From positions 1 through 64,000 of the forward strand of contig JAODUP010000489.1 of NCBI GenBank assembly GCA_025642065.1: 64,000 bases of DNA, written 5' to 3'. The position numbers and the translations under genes are program-made. Every line of letters starts with the position of its first letter. Position 1 is the first letter of the stretch. The DNA comes from Paralvinella palmiformis. Taxonomy: Eukaryota > Annelida > Polychaeta > Terebellida > Alvinellidae. Shown piece by piece: positions 34,990-49,100 of this stretch. The notes under the pieces were generated by a model that was not told the origin of the DNA, made no database searches, and saw nothing but the letters and a program-made list of their open reading frames with translations.

Positions 34990-36659
34990 GTCCTCTACAC
35001 AAAAGTTTTCAGCAGATTCAGTTTTAAATCCCCGACCAGTTATGATTGCCAGGGAGAAACGATCCAGATTCCATTCTTGATCACCGCCATGCAAACAACA
35101 TAATATAGAGAGATACAGGATGATATTGACAGCCATGTGGTAAGACGTCTGCTACTTTCAAGTCAGTATTCTGCTACAGGATTCTCAGAGAAAGTACAGA
35201 GAACATCTGTTATTGTGAACCTCATTGATCCAGCAAACTCACATTCTGACTCCAACACATCCTTTCTGAGACACAATGTTGCATTTCAGTGTAAAAAGGC
35301 CTCACTAATCTGACATCCCAAAAATATTTCACTGGTTTAACTCAATCCAGGTCAAGTAAGACACTGACATTTTACCAATGATGTTCAATCCACATTTCAT
35401 GATTTCTTGTTTATTGCTATCTTATGTTCAATCAGAATCATTCACTGGTCATACACACCAAAACATGATTATTTATTTACTTGTGGCTATCTCATAACCA
35501 ATTACAGTATTCCATGACTAATTATTGAAACTTCTGTAATTAACAAACATCAAATAATCAACAGCTTCAATGCCTTTTTATGTCATTACACACAATTATT
35601 GAACACTGAGGATCACCATCTAATCTCTCAACCATGACACCAGAAGTACATGTTAATGTGTATGAAATTACAGGGACTGGAGAATCATTGTGGCTCCATC
35701 ACCCCCCAGCTGAATCTGATGATGATGTGGTAGCCAGGGTTGAAAAATGTAGATTTTTGTTTTTAATTTAAATCAGGGTTTTTTATTTTTTACTTTAATT
35801 TGAAGCTTATCAGTTATGAATTAATTACTTGCTCTCTATTAAAGCTTCACTGCATTGTGAGAGGAAATACCTTGAACATCTAGAAATGAGGCAACAAAAT
35901 AGTAGTTTAATACTTTTATTGAACAAAAACAATGTGTTCTCATTGTCACAAATAGTATATACTCATGTGTTTACTTGCCAATGTCCAAAACAATATGCCA
36001 AGTTTGACAGGTAAGCTAGCTGCATATCATGTCACAGGTGTCTACAAAATTTTGGTGGATTATTGAGTTAATGTTTATTTACTTGGTGTTTAGCCAGGAT
36101 GTTTATGTAAGGTGATTTGACATGTGAAGTCTATGACACCCTCAAATCACAGGGATCATCCTAACCATAGATTTGGGGTAATTGTTATTGATCAGTATGA
36201 CTCGTTAGACTACATGTGTTGTATAATAATTTTACTTTTAATATTAACATATTAATAATTTAAGCCATTCTAAAAACTACTTTTTATGTATATCTTGGAA
36301 ATTATGTCACAAATATGTTGGCTATACCAATATTTATAATGCTATCATGTCATAAACTGCCATAAACTTGTTTATTACATGACGTCATAAACTCTGAATT
36401 AATCCATGGTTTTTGACATTGTGTCATAAACTTGCCAATGATGCTGCAAGTTAATTGATAAAACACATGTTTACAAATACTCAGTAAAATTAAATGCAAT
36501 AATCATAAAAATCAAATGAAACATAATTTAAAAAATTGAAACGCATGATTTTAAAAACAATTGCAGTGATTTAAACAAACAAACCTAGCTGTAACATATG
36601 CACATACAAAATATTACAGTTATTAGTGTACTCTTAACATTTCTGTTCTGTCCTTACAG

Positions 36660-36875
36660 AATAATGGTTCTGATTGAAGTGTAGCTGGTATAGTGACTAG
36701 AACAATGAGTGCAGCATCTTCTGTCGCTGCCCAGCAGAAATTCACTAATCTGCGTAAGAGGTTAGATCAGCTGGGATATAGACAGCCTCTTGGAATAGAG
36801 TCATTACCACTTGTGGAAAGACTATTTGCAGATCTAATCCATACAACAGAGAGTTTGAAGAAATCTAAGCTACAA
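36660..36875 (+). CDS. CEP135: CEP135 exon 1 (5' UTR 36660-36704, then coding)
   Basis: Acceptor CTTACAG ends at 36659. Residues 1-57 include KRLDQLGYRQ and VERLFADLIHTTESLKKSK, the conserved microtubule-binding N-terminal coiled coil. Donor GTTTGT at 36876 is weak but used in frame. Confidence 0.93.
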
Positions 36876-39800
36876 GTTTGTTGAATTTTTAATATTACTT
36901 TAGTATCACAAAGTAGTATTGAATGACGTGTTATATTTACAAATAAAACTTTTAGCGTTTTCTTCGTTGTGTATTTTTTGTTATATTAATAATTTTCAGT
37001 TTCAATCAATTTTAATATCACAAAGTAGTGAATGCTATGTTATATTTGCAAATAAAACTGCTGTATTTGCCTCAAGGTTGATAAATTATTAAGTTAATAA
37101 TATTAGTAATGCAATAATTATAAACACGGAAGAACGTATTGGCTATAATTGGTGATACTCAAGGCAGGTATTTATTTGCAATGAGATTGTATTATATATT
37201 TTGTTTAGCTGAATTGTATGGAAGGTATTTAGCTTTTTATGTGATTCTAGTTCATTTGTAACTGGTATGCCATGATTTCAAAACTTATAAATCTAATGTA
37301 AATAAAGCAGTCAAATTCTTTTGTGCAGTTGTATAAATTATTATAGTTATGTATTGTGCTTGACATTATTGATCTTTTGCAGACATCCAAAGGCAGTAAA
37401 GAGCAGACTGTTATTGAAGCTCATATTGAGCCCTACAAGAGTGATAATGCCAAACTCGTGAAAGAAAACACTGAATTACACCATGAGTATATAAAACTAA
37501 AGGAGGAGAGTGAAGCAACCATTAGAGGTCAGTTGTGGTCAGCTGAAATAACTGAGTTAGTGTTTTTTGCCTGGACTGTTTAGTACTTGGGAGTCTCTGG
37601 AATGTCAAATTGAATCTGGAATTGGAAATGATGATCGGTTCCAATTTTAATAACATGGAATTGTAACTGATAGCTTGAAATTTATAACTCTATTGTTTAT
37701 GTTAATTTCAGATTTGAAGGCAAGTCTTCGTAAACTAGAACATGAGAATGCCGATCTCAAGTTCCTCAATAACCAGTATGTACACAAAATACGACAGTTA
37801 GAGAAGGAGTCGAAGCAGAAAAGCGACAAGATTTTACAGCTGCAAGAAAAGAATCTACATGCGGTGGTGCAGACCCCAGGTTTGTATACTATTATGTTGT
37901 TGCATTCCGTCGTCAAATTTGTTATCTGAAGGTTTTTAAACAGTTGAAAATGAGCATCTTGTCTGAGATGTACAGGCACATATAAAGATAACCGGACTAA
38001 AATTAAGGATGAGTTTTTCATGTATTTTAGGTTGTATATGTTATATTTGATGATGAATTTTACGTATTCTGATACATGTATTGTATGCCCAAACATTCAC
38101 AAACTGGAAAGTACCACCAAAATATTCAGAAAACAGGGTTTTTATGGTGAAATGTATTGATGATAACCTAATTTATCTTAAGGTGATGAGTTTTCCTTGG
38201 TGTACTTTTGTCATCTGCTGATGGCTAGATATCTAACACTTAACACATGCTATTAGAAGTGACAGTCATTTAAAAGAAATAGTTCCTTACAGAACTTTGG
38301 GATCTACTCATTAAACATTTTACGTTCTGATGCTTGACGATATCATCCAGCAAACAGTTGACAATGAAATCAGATTAATTTAAAAATTTAGCCACAATTT
38401 TTATTGTTGACTTCATAGAAAAATTTGAGATGTGGACCATCTCAAGTTGATCTTGACTATTTCCATTCAATTAGAGCAACCAAAAGACTATTGAATTTCA
38501 ATAGTCTTTTGGTTGCTCTGTTTAGATAGCTTTTTCATTTAAAAGCGATTTTCACTGTTATTAGATGTAGTTTTAGTATCACATATATTATCCCTAGCAA
38601 TGTTTTGTCACTCCAAATGCCTCTCTTTCGTTATACAGTCAATAAATAGGGGCCAGAACACATGGTGGCCTGGAAATTTCCTGAAAAATAATATTTCCTT
38701 GACCGTGAGAACTATGATGGTTACAGAAAAAGTATTTTGAGGGCTTACCTCATTTCAAAAATAATTTGGACAGTGTTTCCCATCAACCTTATTTTCTTAG
38801 ATATTTTGACCATGTCCAGAAGGTATTTTGCCATAACCTAAAATATTTAAAGAGGCAATAAACATTGCCTGCACCCAAAACATGCCTACCTTGATAAACA
38901 AGATGCTTTGCTTTTATTCATTATGCAGGTGGCCGAAAGAAGACAATACCTTTTCGGCGCCAACGTATGGAGTTAGATTCTACAGTACCTGAGCCGACAA
39001 GTACTGTATCAGCCAGTCTAAGCACTCTGCTCCCAGATGATCCGTACATAGCTGACTTACTGAAAATAGCAGATGATAACTTAGCCAAGTTGAAGGCAGA
39101 GGTTCAGTTGGTTAATGAAGAAAAGGAAGCTCTCCAAGGCAAGATACACAACTTGAGGAAACAGGTAAATAAATCCATATAAACATCTGTGGTCAGCTCA
39201 AACTACTTGGCTAATAGTACCTGCACAAATAAATGGCATCATTTCTATGACAATAATCTTTCATGCAGGGAATATCACTTTGGATGCCATTCAGATTATT
39301 AGATATTGGTCAGAACATCTAACTGCACATCTAACGACTTGCTGTGACTCAAATTGGATTTAAGTTTCCCATCTTGTGGCAGTGTTCAAGACTTCAAGTT
39401 CTCTTTGGTAGCATCTTCTGTTCAGGTACACAGCAGTGTCATAATTACAGGGTTTCCACATGCCCTAGGGAAAAACCTTGAAAATAACAAATTCATTTTC
39501 CATGTCCTTGGATTTTACAAAATCAGGAATTGTCCTGGAAAAGATTTTGCCTGTGAAAAGGTCTACCTAAAACAAAACAAAAAACATGTGAATAAATATT
39601 ATGCCAGTAGAAGAAAACTTGGATTATAGAAAAGAGTACTGGTACATAGTCTTGATATCCCATGCTAGTTCAATTTTAAATAAAGGTGGGTGGATCAGAC
39701 AACTAGAAGGGATGAGGAGGAGGTCGTAGAATAAAAATGTCAATAATAGATCATCTATTGAGTAAATATTATATGCTTTTTTGCACATATCCTCATTTAT

Positions 39801-42800
39801 TGCCTTTAAATCTTGTATACTTTTTCCTGGAAAATGGTAATTTTGTTCTGGAAAATACCATGAATTAGCAATCTTTACAGGTATATTACAAAATGAATCA
39901 GGTGCTAACTTTTAGGTGATTCTATTGTACCCATTTCGTAGCAATGTTTTGGTATACACCCATGGAACTTTTAGTTTAAGGAGATTTTTAACCATTCAGA
40001 ATGATCTGTTTCCAAAAGGATTTTTCTTACAAAAATCACATACACTAGCAATTATTCCAGCTAGAATGTAGTCATTGTATTAGTTATAAAAAATTGAGAA
40101 CAAAACTCAGCATTCAGTATTTTTCTAACTTTAGCTGAACACATAGGAATGTTTTAAATAAAACTTGGTTAACTTTGCAGCCATTAGTTGTTTAAATATG
40201 AAAATCAGATAGTTTGTGATACAACAATAATACTGCTATTGTACAGCTTTAACCATAGCTTGGTAGTGCAGGTTATGTAGCAACTGAACTGGATATACAT
40301 TCATTATAAAAAAATATTATTAAGAGTACATTTTGAGTCATGTGCTGAAAACCTAGTTACTCAAAAGAATTTACTGGGCAATACAAAGAGACTATGACTT
40401 CTGTGGTAAACCCACATTATCATTATATTTAACAGTTTTGTGTGCAACAAAGTAGTGTGCTGGTAAACGTTTTTGTCATAATATTTCTTATAGCTAATTA
40501 TGTAATAGTATGATTTTAAAATTAAGGTGAGTAATCTGTTAGATATACTACAATTTGGTATTTGTAGGTTATTATAAAATTTTTGTTATGTATAGGAATA
40601 TATATATATATATATACTTTTATTTGCTCACTGATGAAACAACTTTACTTTCTGTTTTCCAAGGAGTTTGTAAAAAAGGTCTGTTTAGAAATGAATGTCA
40701 GCTATGAGAGTGTTTAATATAATAATTTATGTAACATTTAATGTTTTCTTTTAAAGGTATTGAGATTTAGATGATAAAATTTGCAATTTGTAGAAATAGT
40801 CCAACAGTGCACTAATTTTAGTTGAATGCATTTATGGTACTGGAGAAGAGATCCACAGTTTTCACTTTACAATATTCTACAAGTATACTTGCACAGTGCT
40901 ACAGTTATAAAAAGAATTTTGCCATGAATATAGATCTTTAAAAAAATAACATTACATAAGTTCTTTGAAGATAGGATAGATATGTAACAGACTCTTTAAA
41001 ATGGATGAATTATTTAAGTATATGTTTTTCTCTTGATTTCAATTGTATACAACTATCTATACACAAGTAATCCATATGCTTTGTGCTATAAATAATGCCT
41101 ATGGCTTGTGGCCAATCAAAAAGAGTCAGTGGGCTGACTTCATTTGTGGACAAAACTAGACACGATTATATTCGTGAAAAACTTATGCAGATAAATCTTG
41201 AATAATAATACTTATTGATGGAGAAGATATTCACTTATCAACATATCACAATGCAAATACCATGTGATAAAAAAATTAGTGAGATCATGCCATCAAAGCA
41301 TGGACCTATTCAGAGCTCTGAACTACGGAGATTTCCAGTGTAGTGTTTTAGTCTGAAATGGTATATATGCAGGTGATGTTTCAACAGTCCCATAATGCCT
41401 TGGATAATACACATATACTTACAGCATGTCTGTAGTCTGTAGAAATGTTCTTGGCATCCTCTAAATCAGAAGGCCTCAGCATGAATTGCATCTCTTTGTT
41501 TAGCATAGAAAGGACATGGACATCTGTAGGTATTTTAGCCAACTTAATGCATCTTCATTCAGCTGATGTTTTGAGGAGTGATCGAATGTTAATTTCATAT
41601 TTCTGATCTGCTGTTAGCCATGATACTAAGTGAGCTTCAAATTAATATTATACAGTTTTTTGTGGGTAAATGGCATGCACATACACTACTCTTCAAATAA
41701 CACATAGCTTTAAGAAGACTGTAAACAAATAAATATTCTAAGCAAAACTATTATTTCATCATGTAAAATCAACCTCAAATGGCTTAAATAATTTACCTCA
41801 CTCTTAAAATGCAGCTCATTGTCGTATTCCCAGCTAATAACAACTACTGATGGGAAATGACGCATAAATAGTACACAATATTCCCTTTACTCTGCGCACA
41901 CATTCAGTGGTGGTTCATCTATGAGGTATAAAAAATATATCAGCAAAAAAATCTGTAACCCAAAAGTCAATAAACTGACATTGTTCTCTCAGTGATGTCA
42001 AGCATACATGTTAATATTGCATTATGTATTTTTATGCGTCATGTTTTTAAGCTGAATGACACATTAACCAAAGGCATTCAGTTTATGTATAAAATTGGAT
42101 GCATTGGGCTAAATAAAATATATATGCAGAATGAAGACACTGTGTGATCCATTATGAGAACATTATGATTCCATCAGACAGTGATTCCATTAGGCCTTCC
42201 CTTGGAAATAGCTGATACATGTAATGGTACTGCTCCGCTAATTTGATCCCAAGCTGTTTGGTGAACACACTCATGACAACATCCGTTCTCACACCACCTT
42301 ACCATCCAGTGACAATATAGATGTCTTTGAGATGGGTAAACAATTGACCGCTTTCTATGTTTCTTTTTATTTCCTAACACAGGATGTGTATTTTGTTTGT
42401 TTGTTTGTTTTACTTGATCCATGCGTTCTCTAAGTCAATGCAATATATTTGTGTTTATGTCACTATAACTTTGCCTACTATTTGCTTACTAGATTAATCC
42501 GTATTCTGCTCCAGTGTAGGGGTGACTCAGCTACTTTTATTTTGTACTTGAGTGGAAGTAATAGTAAACCTGTAAAGATCTATTTGAATAAAAAGTAAAA
42601 CTACTTTCTAAAAGTTATTGAAGTAAAAGTAGAAATTAGCCTTTGTATTTTATTTTAGTTTTCTTAGCATTCTCTTATCAATGGAAATACATTACAAATG
42701 CAGTATACTTTTGGTACATTGTAAGACTGTTAATATAATTTATATTACAGAATTGATCTTTAGTGTAAGTTGTGAGATAAATAATGAACTGAATTGATTA

Positions 42801-45769
42801 GATGTAATATTGGTTACACCCAGAATTCACGAAGATGCGATGAAAAATAGAAAATTTTACAAGAAACTATCTCTCTCTCTGTGTGTGTGTGTGTGTTACA
42901 AATCTGTATAATCAGATAATATGTATATTACTTGAAATTTGTAGGTAATGTGTAATTAAATCTCAGTTAGCAATAGACATATTACCTGAATATTTCAGGT
43001 AATATACATATTACCTGATTATACAGATTAACTGTAAGAGAGTTCTTAGCGCATACATTTATCCCCCAACAATGAGTGGCGAATAGATCCTCCTGCCATC
43101 TTCATCGATGAGCGACCCATTTGTGCCTGACTAGCATTAGAGAGAAAAAGCAGCACACTGAATGGGTAAAACAACTATGTTGTTCTTTTAGGCGCGTCTC
43201 GGCGGGCTGAACCCCCACACAGAAGGGGGTCTGCTTTATGACGAGTTTCGTCTCTGGCGGGCACACAGAAGGGGGTCTGCTTTATGACGAGTTTCGTCTT
43301 GGCGGGCGCACAGAAGGGGGTCTGCTTTATGACGAGTTTCGTCTGGGCGGGCTGGCGGGCACACAGAAGGGGGTCTGCTTTATGACGAGTTTCGTCTTGG
43401 CGGGCGCACAGAAGGGGGTCTGCTTTATGACGAGTTTCGTCTCGGCGGGCTGAACCCCCACACAGAAGGGGGTCTGCTTTATGACGAGTTTCGTCTGGGC
43501 GGGCTGGCGGGCACACAGAAGGGGGTCTGCTTTATGACGAGTTTCGTCTTGGCGGGCGCACAGAAGGGGGTCTGCTTTATGACGAGTTTCGTCTTGGCGG
43601 GCTGAACCCCCACACAGAAGGGGGTCTGCTTTATGACGAGTTTCGTCTGGGCGGGCTGGCGGGCACACAGAAGGGGGTCTGCTTTATGACGAGTTTCGTC
43701 TCGGCGGGCTGAACCCCCACACAGAAGGGGGTCTGCTTTATGACGAGTTTCGTCTCTGGCGGGCACACAGAAGGGGGTCTGCTTTATGACGAGTTTCGTC
43801 TTGGCGGGCTGAACCCCCACACAGAAGGGGGTCTGCTTTATGACGAGTTTCGTCTTCGGGCTGGCGGGCACACAGAAGGGGGTCTGCTTTATGACGAGTT
43901 TCGTCTCGGCGGGCTGAACCCCCACACAGAAGGGGGTCTGCTTTATGACGAGTTTCGTCTTGGGGGCACACAGAAGGGGGTCTGCTTTATGACGAGTTTC
44001 GTCTTGGCGGGCGCACAGAAGGGGGTCTGCTTTATGACGAGTTTCGTCTCGGCGGGCTGAACCCCCACACAGAAGGGGGTCTGCTTTATGACGAGTTTCG
44101 TCTCGGCGGGCTGAACCCCCACACAGAAGGGGGTCTGCTTTATGACGAGTTTCGTCTCGGCGGGCTGGCGGGCACACAGAAGGGGGTCTGCTTTATGACG
44201 AGTTTCATTGCCTCAGATGTCAGAGCTCCAATTACTCCAGCTACATTAAGTTAGTGCCAGTTGCAGTTAATTAATTGGTCCAAATCGGATGGTTAATTAA
44301 ATCGCCGCATCTTGATATATAATCCAATCAGACCCGTTGTTATCCTGGGTTGAGTTGTATCACACTGTCATTAAGGAGTCATTAATTACAAATATCAGTT
44401 AGTTATGGATCTTGTCGGGTGTTTTCGATCACTTGTACGTAATTTTTTTATGATGATCATCTGGCTCCGTTATAAGTTAAATTTAATGCAAAGCAGGTTT
44501 TGTTGTGGGCCTGAGTTTTGGCTGGTCCAACGATCCAATGACCAGCCACCAGCTTGGTTATACAGGGACGTCAAGCTAACATGGATCACAGATCGCTACC
44601 ACCTGAGTTCGAATCTCGGCGTGGGCATATCTGAAGGGTGATTCATCTTTGACTTCGCTTCATTACCTTTGGAGGTCCCTCAGCCCATTTAGTCTACCAT
44701 GTGCGCAAAGGTGGCCGTAAAACAATCAATCAATCATCAGATCTAATTGATATAGTTGATTATCTGTATGAAATTGTATACTGATTAATTTACGTTTTAT
44801 ATAACTAATGTTATGCAGGAATACATTCAGTTCGCCGTGTTCCTTCAATGCACTGATATTGCTGAACATCTCAATGGTTTTTCACATAATCATATTTGTT
44901 TCGAAGTGATCTTTTGCCTATTATCTGTTGTCTTTACTTTCTTGGCGAGAGCCTGAAAATCTCCGACGGTCGGTGAGTTTGCAGGTTGTCACAGCTGTCC
45001 ATCACTCATTTAGACTGGTTACTCGGGCGTAGGCCTTTCATGCGATTAGTCTTTTTGGCGTTATTAGCCTTAGGCTGTCCTCGTCGATGTTTGTCCTTTG
45101 CTAAACAACGTTTTGAGGCTACTACCTTGCCGTAAGGTGTGAAGTGTATTATTTTATTTATTATTAATTTTTTTATAGATCAGGTTTATGATATTCTTTT
45201 ACTTCAAGGCCACGGCTGTCGTGTTTAATTTCCATCTGTTTGGTACCCGGGACAGGGTCACTGGGGGGTGGCTCTTCGAACTTTCTGCGGACATCCAAAA
45301 TCCATACACGAAATTAGACTCGTGTAAAATTCGTTATTATCAACAAAAAAGATTTGCCATTGAACAGCTCATGGGAGTTGTGAAATGCTGCGTCTTGAGC
45401 GACTGTTAGAGTGTGAATCTGACTCGAGCAAGTAATATGTTCTTAATCGGCATTGTCTAAACCGGGCAACAATATCGAATTAACGTATAGACGTTCTCTG
45501 GAATGCCTTGTCGGTCAGTGCTCTTAGCGCACTATAGGTTACCAATAAAGGACAGGACCTGACGCAAACAGAGAGAGAATTTGTTCCAGATTAATACCCA
45601 GAGGTATATTTGTATAGCTCGAAGGTAAGGCTGTGTTTAGCCCGCCATAATCCGGGCCACTTTAAGCTGTTCGAACTCCGGTCGACGTGTCTCTCGAGGC
45701 ACAAGTTTAAGCGGGAATCCACGATACCTGCGGCGACAAGTTATTAAGGCGTGGAACTTAGTAGTAGCG

Positions 45770-45806
<37 letters not shown>

Positions 45807-46076
45807 TGGGGGGGGTCCCCGGTACGGCAATCGCGCAGTCCACCAGTCATCGGCCAGACCTGAAGTACTTATTTAGGCGTACACAGCCAACCGTTCATGG
45901 ATCACTGATGGGGGCGATCGATGCTCTGGTATTGGCCTAAACAACAAGTGGATAACTGAAATATTTTCTCCGAACTTAGGTTGTCCTTTGCAGCGGTCTG
46001 GTATGCAGGTGTATGTGCGCGAATGTGAGTTGAGGGGGGACATGTATACCACCTAGCCCCTGAGTGGTTTAGCCGA

Positions 46077-46112
<36 letters not shown>

Positions 46113-49100
46113 CCACCCCCACATCTTTACGCACCTACCTTCGGGAGTTGTTTATTTCAGGTGTGCCTGAGGCGTACACCTTCATCTAGCGGTTAGTGTT
46201 TGTTATGTCCCGTCAGTGGGTGGAAAGTACATAAGTCTGTTGGCTTCTTGACCTCGGCTGCTAGAACTGAACAAACAACGCGTGCAAAAAAACCCACATA
46301 CACACACATGTACACGCACGTGCATACGCCTAGGGCCGTGTCACCGTCATTTGATGGCCGTTTTCATTGACCGAACTGTCATCGTCGCGGACTTGGTGGT
46401 GGTACTTCGCCGATCAGACATAAAAGAGAGGATTCCCTGATCCGCTCGCTGGCTGGTTGTTGTTTCACTGCCATTCCGGACACGGTGGCGTCTCTCGGGC
46501 GGTAATCCTGAAGGAGTCGTCGTCGCCGATAGTAGTGCCTCTGGACGTATAGCTGTCTCTGGTAATCGGATCCATATTGATCCACATCGATTGGGAGTTG
46601 GACTAGAATGACACTACTCAGCGAAGCCGCCTATCATTCAGCGAGGTGAAGACGAACTCCGGACAGGTTTGTCTTATCTTGGCCGCCATACGGCCTGCTA
46701 GGTCCCTGCGGCGACGCACTAACTAGTGGCTGATTACTCAGTGGGGCTGGTGCTTAGTCCAGGTGGTGCTGGTTGGGGTGCTGGATAGCGCTGTGTAGGA
46801 CTGGTGATTGGATTAGCTAGTTCGGGCGCGATCCGGAATGTCGTTCCAGACGACGAGCAGGTCGCATTTTCGCTCTTCCGGAAACAAAAGGAGGAGCAAG
46901 ACGAAGGTGGGTCGTGTTCTGTCTTGGTACCACACACACACACACACACAAAGAGAGAAATAATTGGTGAAATCACCTTACCATTGAAGAGATCAGTGCA
47001 ACAATACGTCTCGCCATCTTTAGAAGTTAACCTGATGAATTATCCAGAGATTGTATTCGCGATATCTTTGCATACACGGTAACCCCCCCCCACACACACA
47101 CACATTTGCGTATGCTACAAGTATGCCTTAACTTCTGTGTTCGGGGACACTGAGAAGTAACAAGCCTCATCTTGGCACGAAAAGTTACTCTTCTTGATTC
47201 AGTACTGACCGGAACTATATTCGCAATTGATGATTTGATATTCCCGTGTTTTTCACCCGTTCATATTACGCATGCATGGGCGCGCGCACACACCAATCCG
47301 ACCAGACATTTATTTAAGATTCAATTCTATTGGCCTATGGATGTTTGGATTTATGGATGTAAAAGTGAATAGATTATATATGTTAGTGGAGGTTTATGTT
47401 TTAGCAGTGTCCAATAAGGCACTGACACAGAGAATTTCGACTCGTCAATTCGCACTCTGAGCAGGGAACGAATCGAGAATAGCGGGCTTTCATGCTGAAA
47501 CGTGTAGATCTAATGTCTCACCAGTCCCAGTGTGCGCTCGTGTGTGTGAGAGAGAGAGAGAGAACCATTGATTATAATGTAAGAGTAGTTTTATCCATGG
47601 TGCTTATCTATGACTTGTACCAAAACAATAAACCAATAATAAAGCCCGGCAGGTATCAGACATAACGTGTCCCAGACTTGTATTAGATGATATGTGTTAT
47701 AATAGATATTTAATAATAAATGATTAACTGTCTGCGGTATAAGTGCGCGCGTGTGTGTGTGTGTCAGGATCAACTGTTAATACTTGTATTGCGTACAATA
47801 TATACTTAAGCATGCACTCTGGTCATTAATGTTACTGTTAATGGACCATTAGACAGTTTTTGAAGGTTAAAATACTCCATCTTATCAGGATCAGTGTTTA
47901 TACATTAATCTGGATGTTACTATCAGGTGTGTGTGTGTTGAAAACTGTATTTCACCAATTAGTGTGTGAGCCGACATGCCCGCGCGCGCGTGTGTGTGAA
48001 CCATTTTAGATGTTGATGGGACGCATTTACACACACACACACACATGCGGAGGGAACCTGACTACAATGGAGCATTTGTGAGAAACCACTCATTTGTATT
48101 GATCCACCCGGCGATCAACATGACATGTTTCTTAGCAGTTTAGCCATGCATGTTGACGTATGTATGGCACCAAACAAAGCAAACCACATTACAAACCTGC
48201 AGCAGAAAAGATCTAGCCTCAAATGGTTGGGACATCATCACTGCAGCTGTTATAGTGAGACATTACACGTATCATGCCAGTTGTACAAATTGCTATGGCT
48301 CCATGCCCATTGCTAACAATAATCCAGCGCGTGCCCGATGTGTGTGTGTATGTGTGTAATAAAGTTTCAGAGTAAACATTTCAAAGAAAACAACTGTTGT
48401 ATCTAGTCATCGGATTACATTCTACTTTTCCTCGTATTTTAATGTTTTCAAGAGCCGAGCCCTTTCTTCGCTGTTTCCAATGGAAGTGTATTTGGGCCAC
48501 GGCTATGAGACAGATGAGGTTCTGTAGGCAAGCCAGTCAATGCAGGTCCTCTCTCTCTCTGTATATGTATGTGTAATATGATTAACAAATGTGCTATCTT
48601 GAACCATTGCTAACTACATGCCCATTGCAATCACCCAGTATCCGAACACGTGATTTGTATTATATTTAAATTTCAATCACCTTCAAGTTTCAATCTAGTT
48701 TATTATTGATGTGTATATGTCACTTGCTCATCAGGCATTAAGATATTTGACATTTTTATTTTTATAGTATTCTGAAGTTAAATCTGCTGGCCAATAATAT
48801 ATTATAAACATGAAGCCTTGTATGTAATATGGTTTTTGGACAACAATTGCATTGTTTGGTTTTTGTTACCGGCTTTCTACTCACAGCTAAATAACACAGT
48901 GGATTGAGCACTGCACTTCAGGCTTCCAGGTCACAAGGTTTGAATTCCAGTGATACCTGTCTTTAACTTTAAGGCATAGTTCAAGAGAGGGTGTATCCCA
49001 GATTTGATCAGTGCCAAGGCTGCTTGTGATTTTCTTTTAACTATATATAGGCCCTAAATAACTTACCAAGTATAGCACCAGTAAGAAGTATCTCCTATGG

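Larger units (their letters stand above)
32432..36659. other. Intergenic DNA upstream of CEP135
   Basis: Besides the LINE end, the (AT)n tract and element B, no gene is recognised. The non-coding first exon of CEP135 must lie here or further left. One consensus donor (GACAG|GTAAGC at 36010/36011) is a candidate, but nothing else supports it. Confidence 0.5.

Noticed and set aside
39354..39629. 91-codon ORF in CEP135 intron 4
   Set aside because: Part of it is a dispersed repeat also found near 57.4 kb; no splice logic or protein match.
43479..44177. Long minus-strand ORF of 232 codons with ADPLLC repeats
   Set aside because: The frame is open only because the minisatellite has no stops; other frames on both strands are also open and there is no unique sequence.
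43194..44208. CRISPR-like repeat/spacer array
   Set aside because: Spacers are a few recurring types, not unique; the host is an animal, there are no cas genes, and the array sits in an intron. It is a compound minisatellite.
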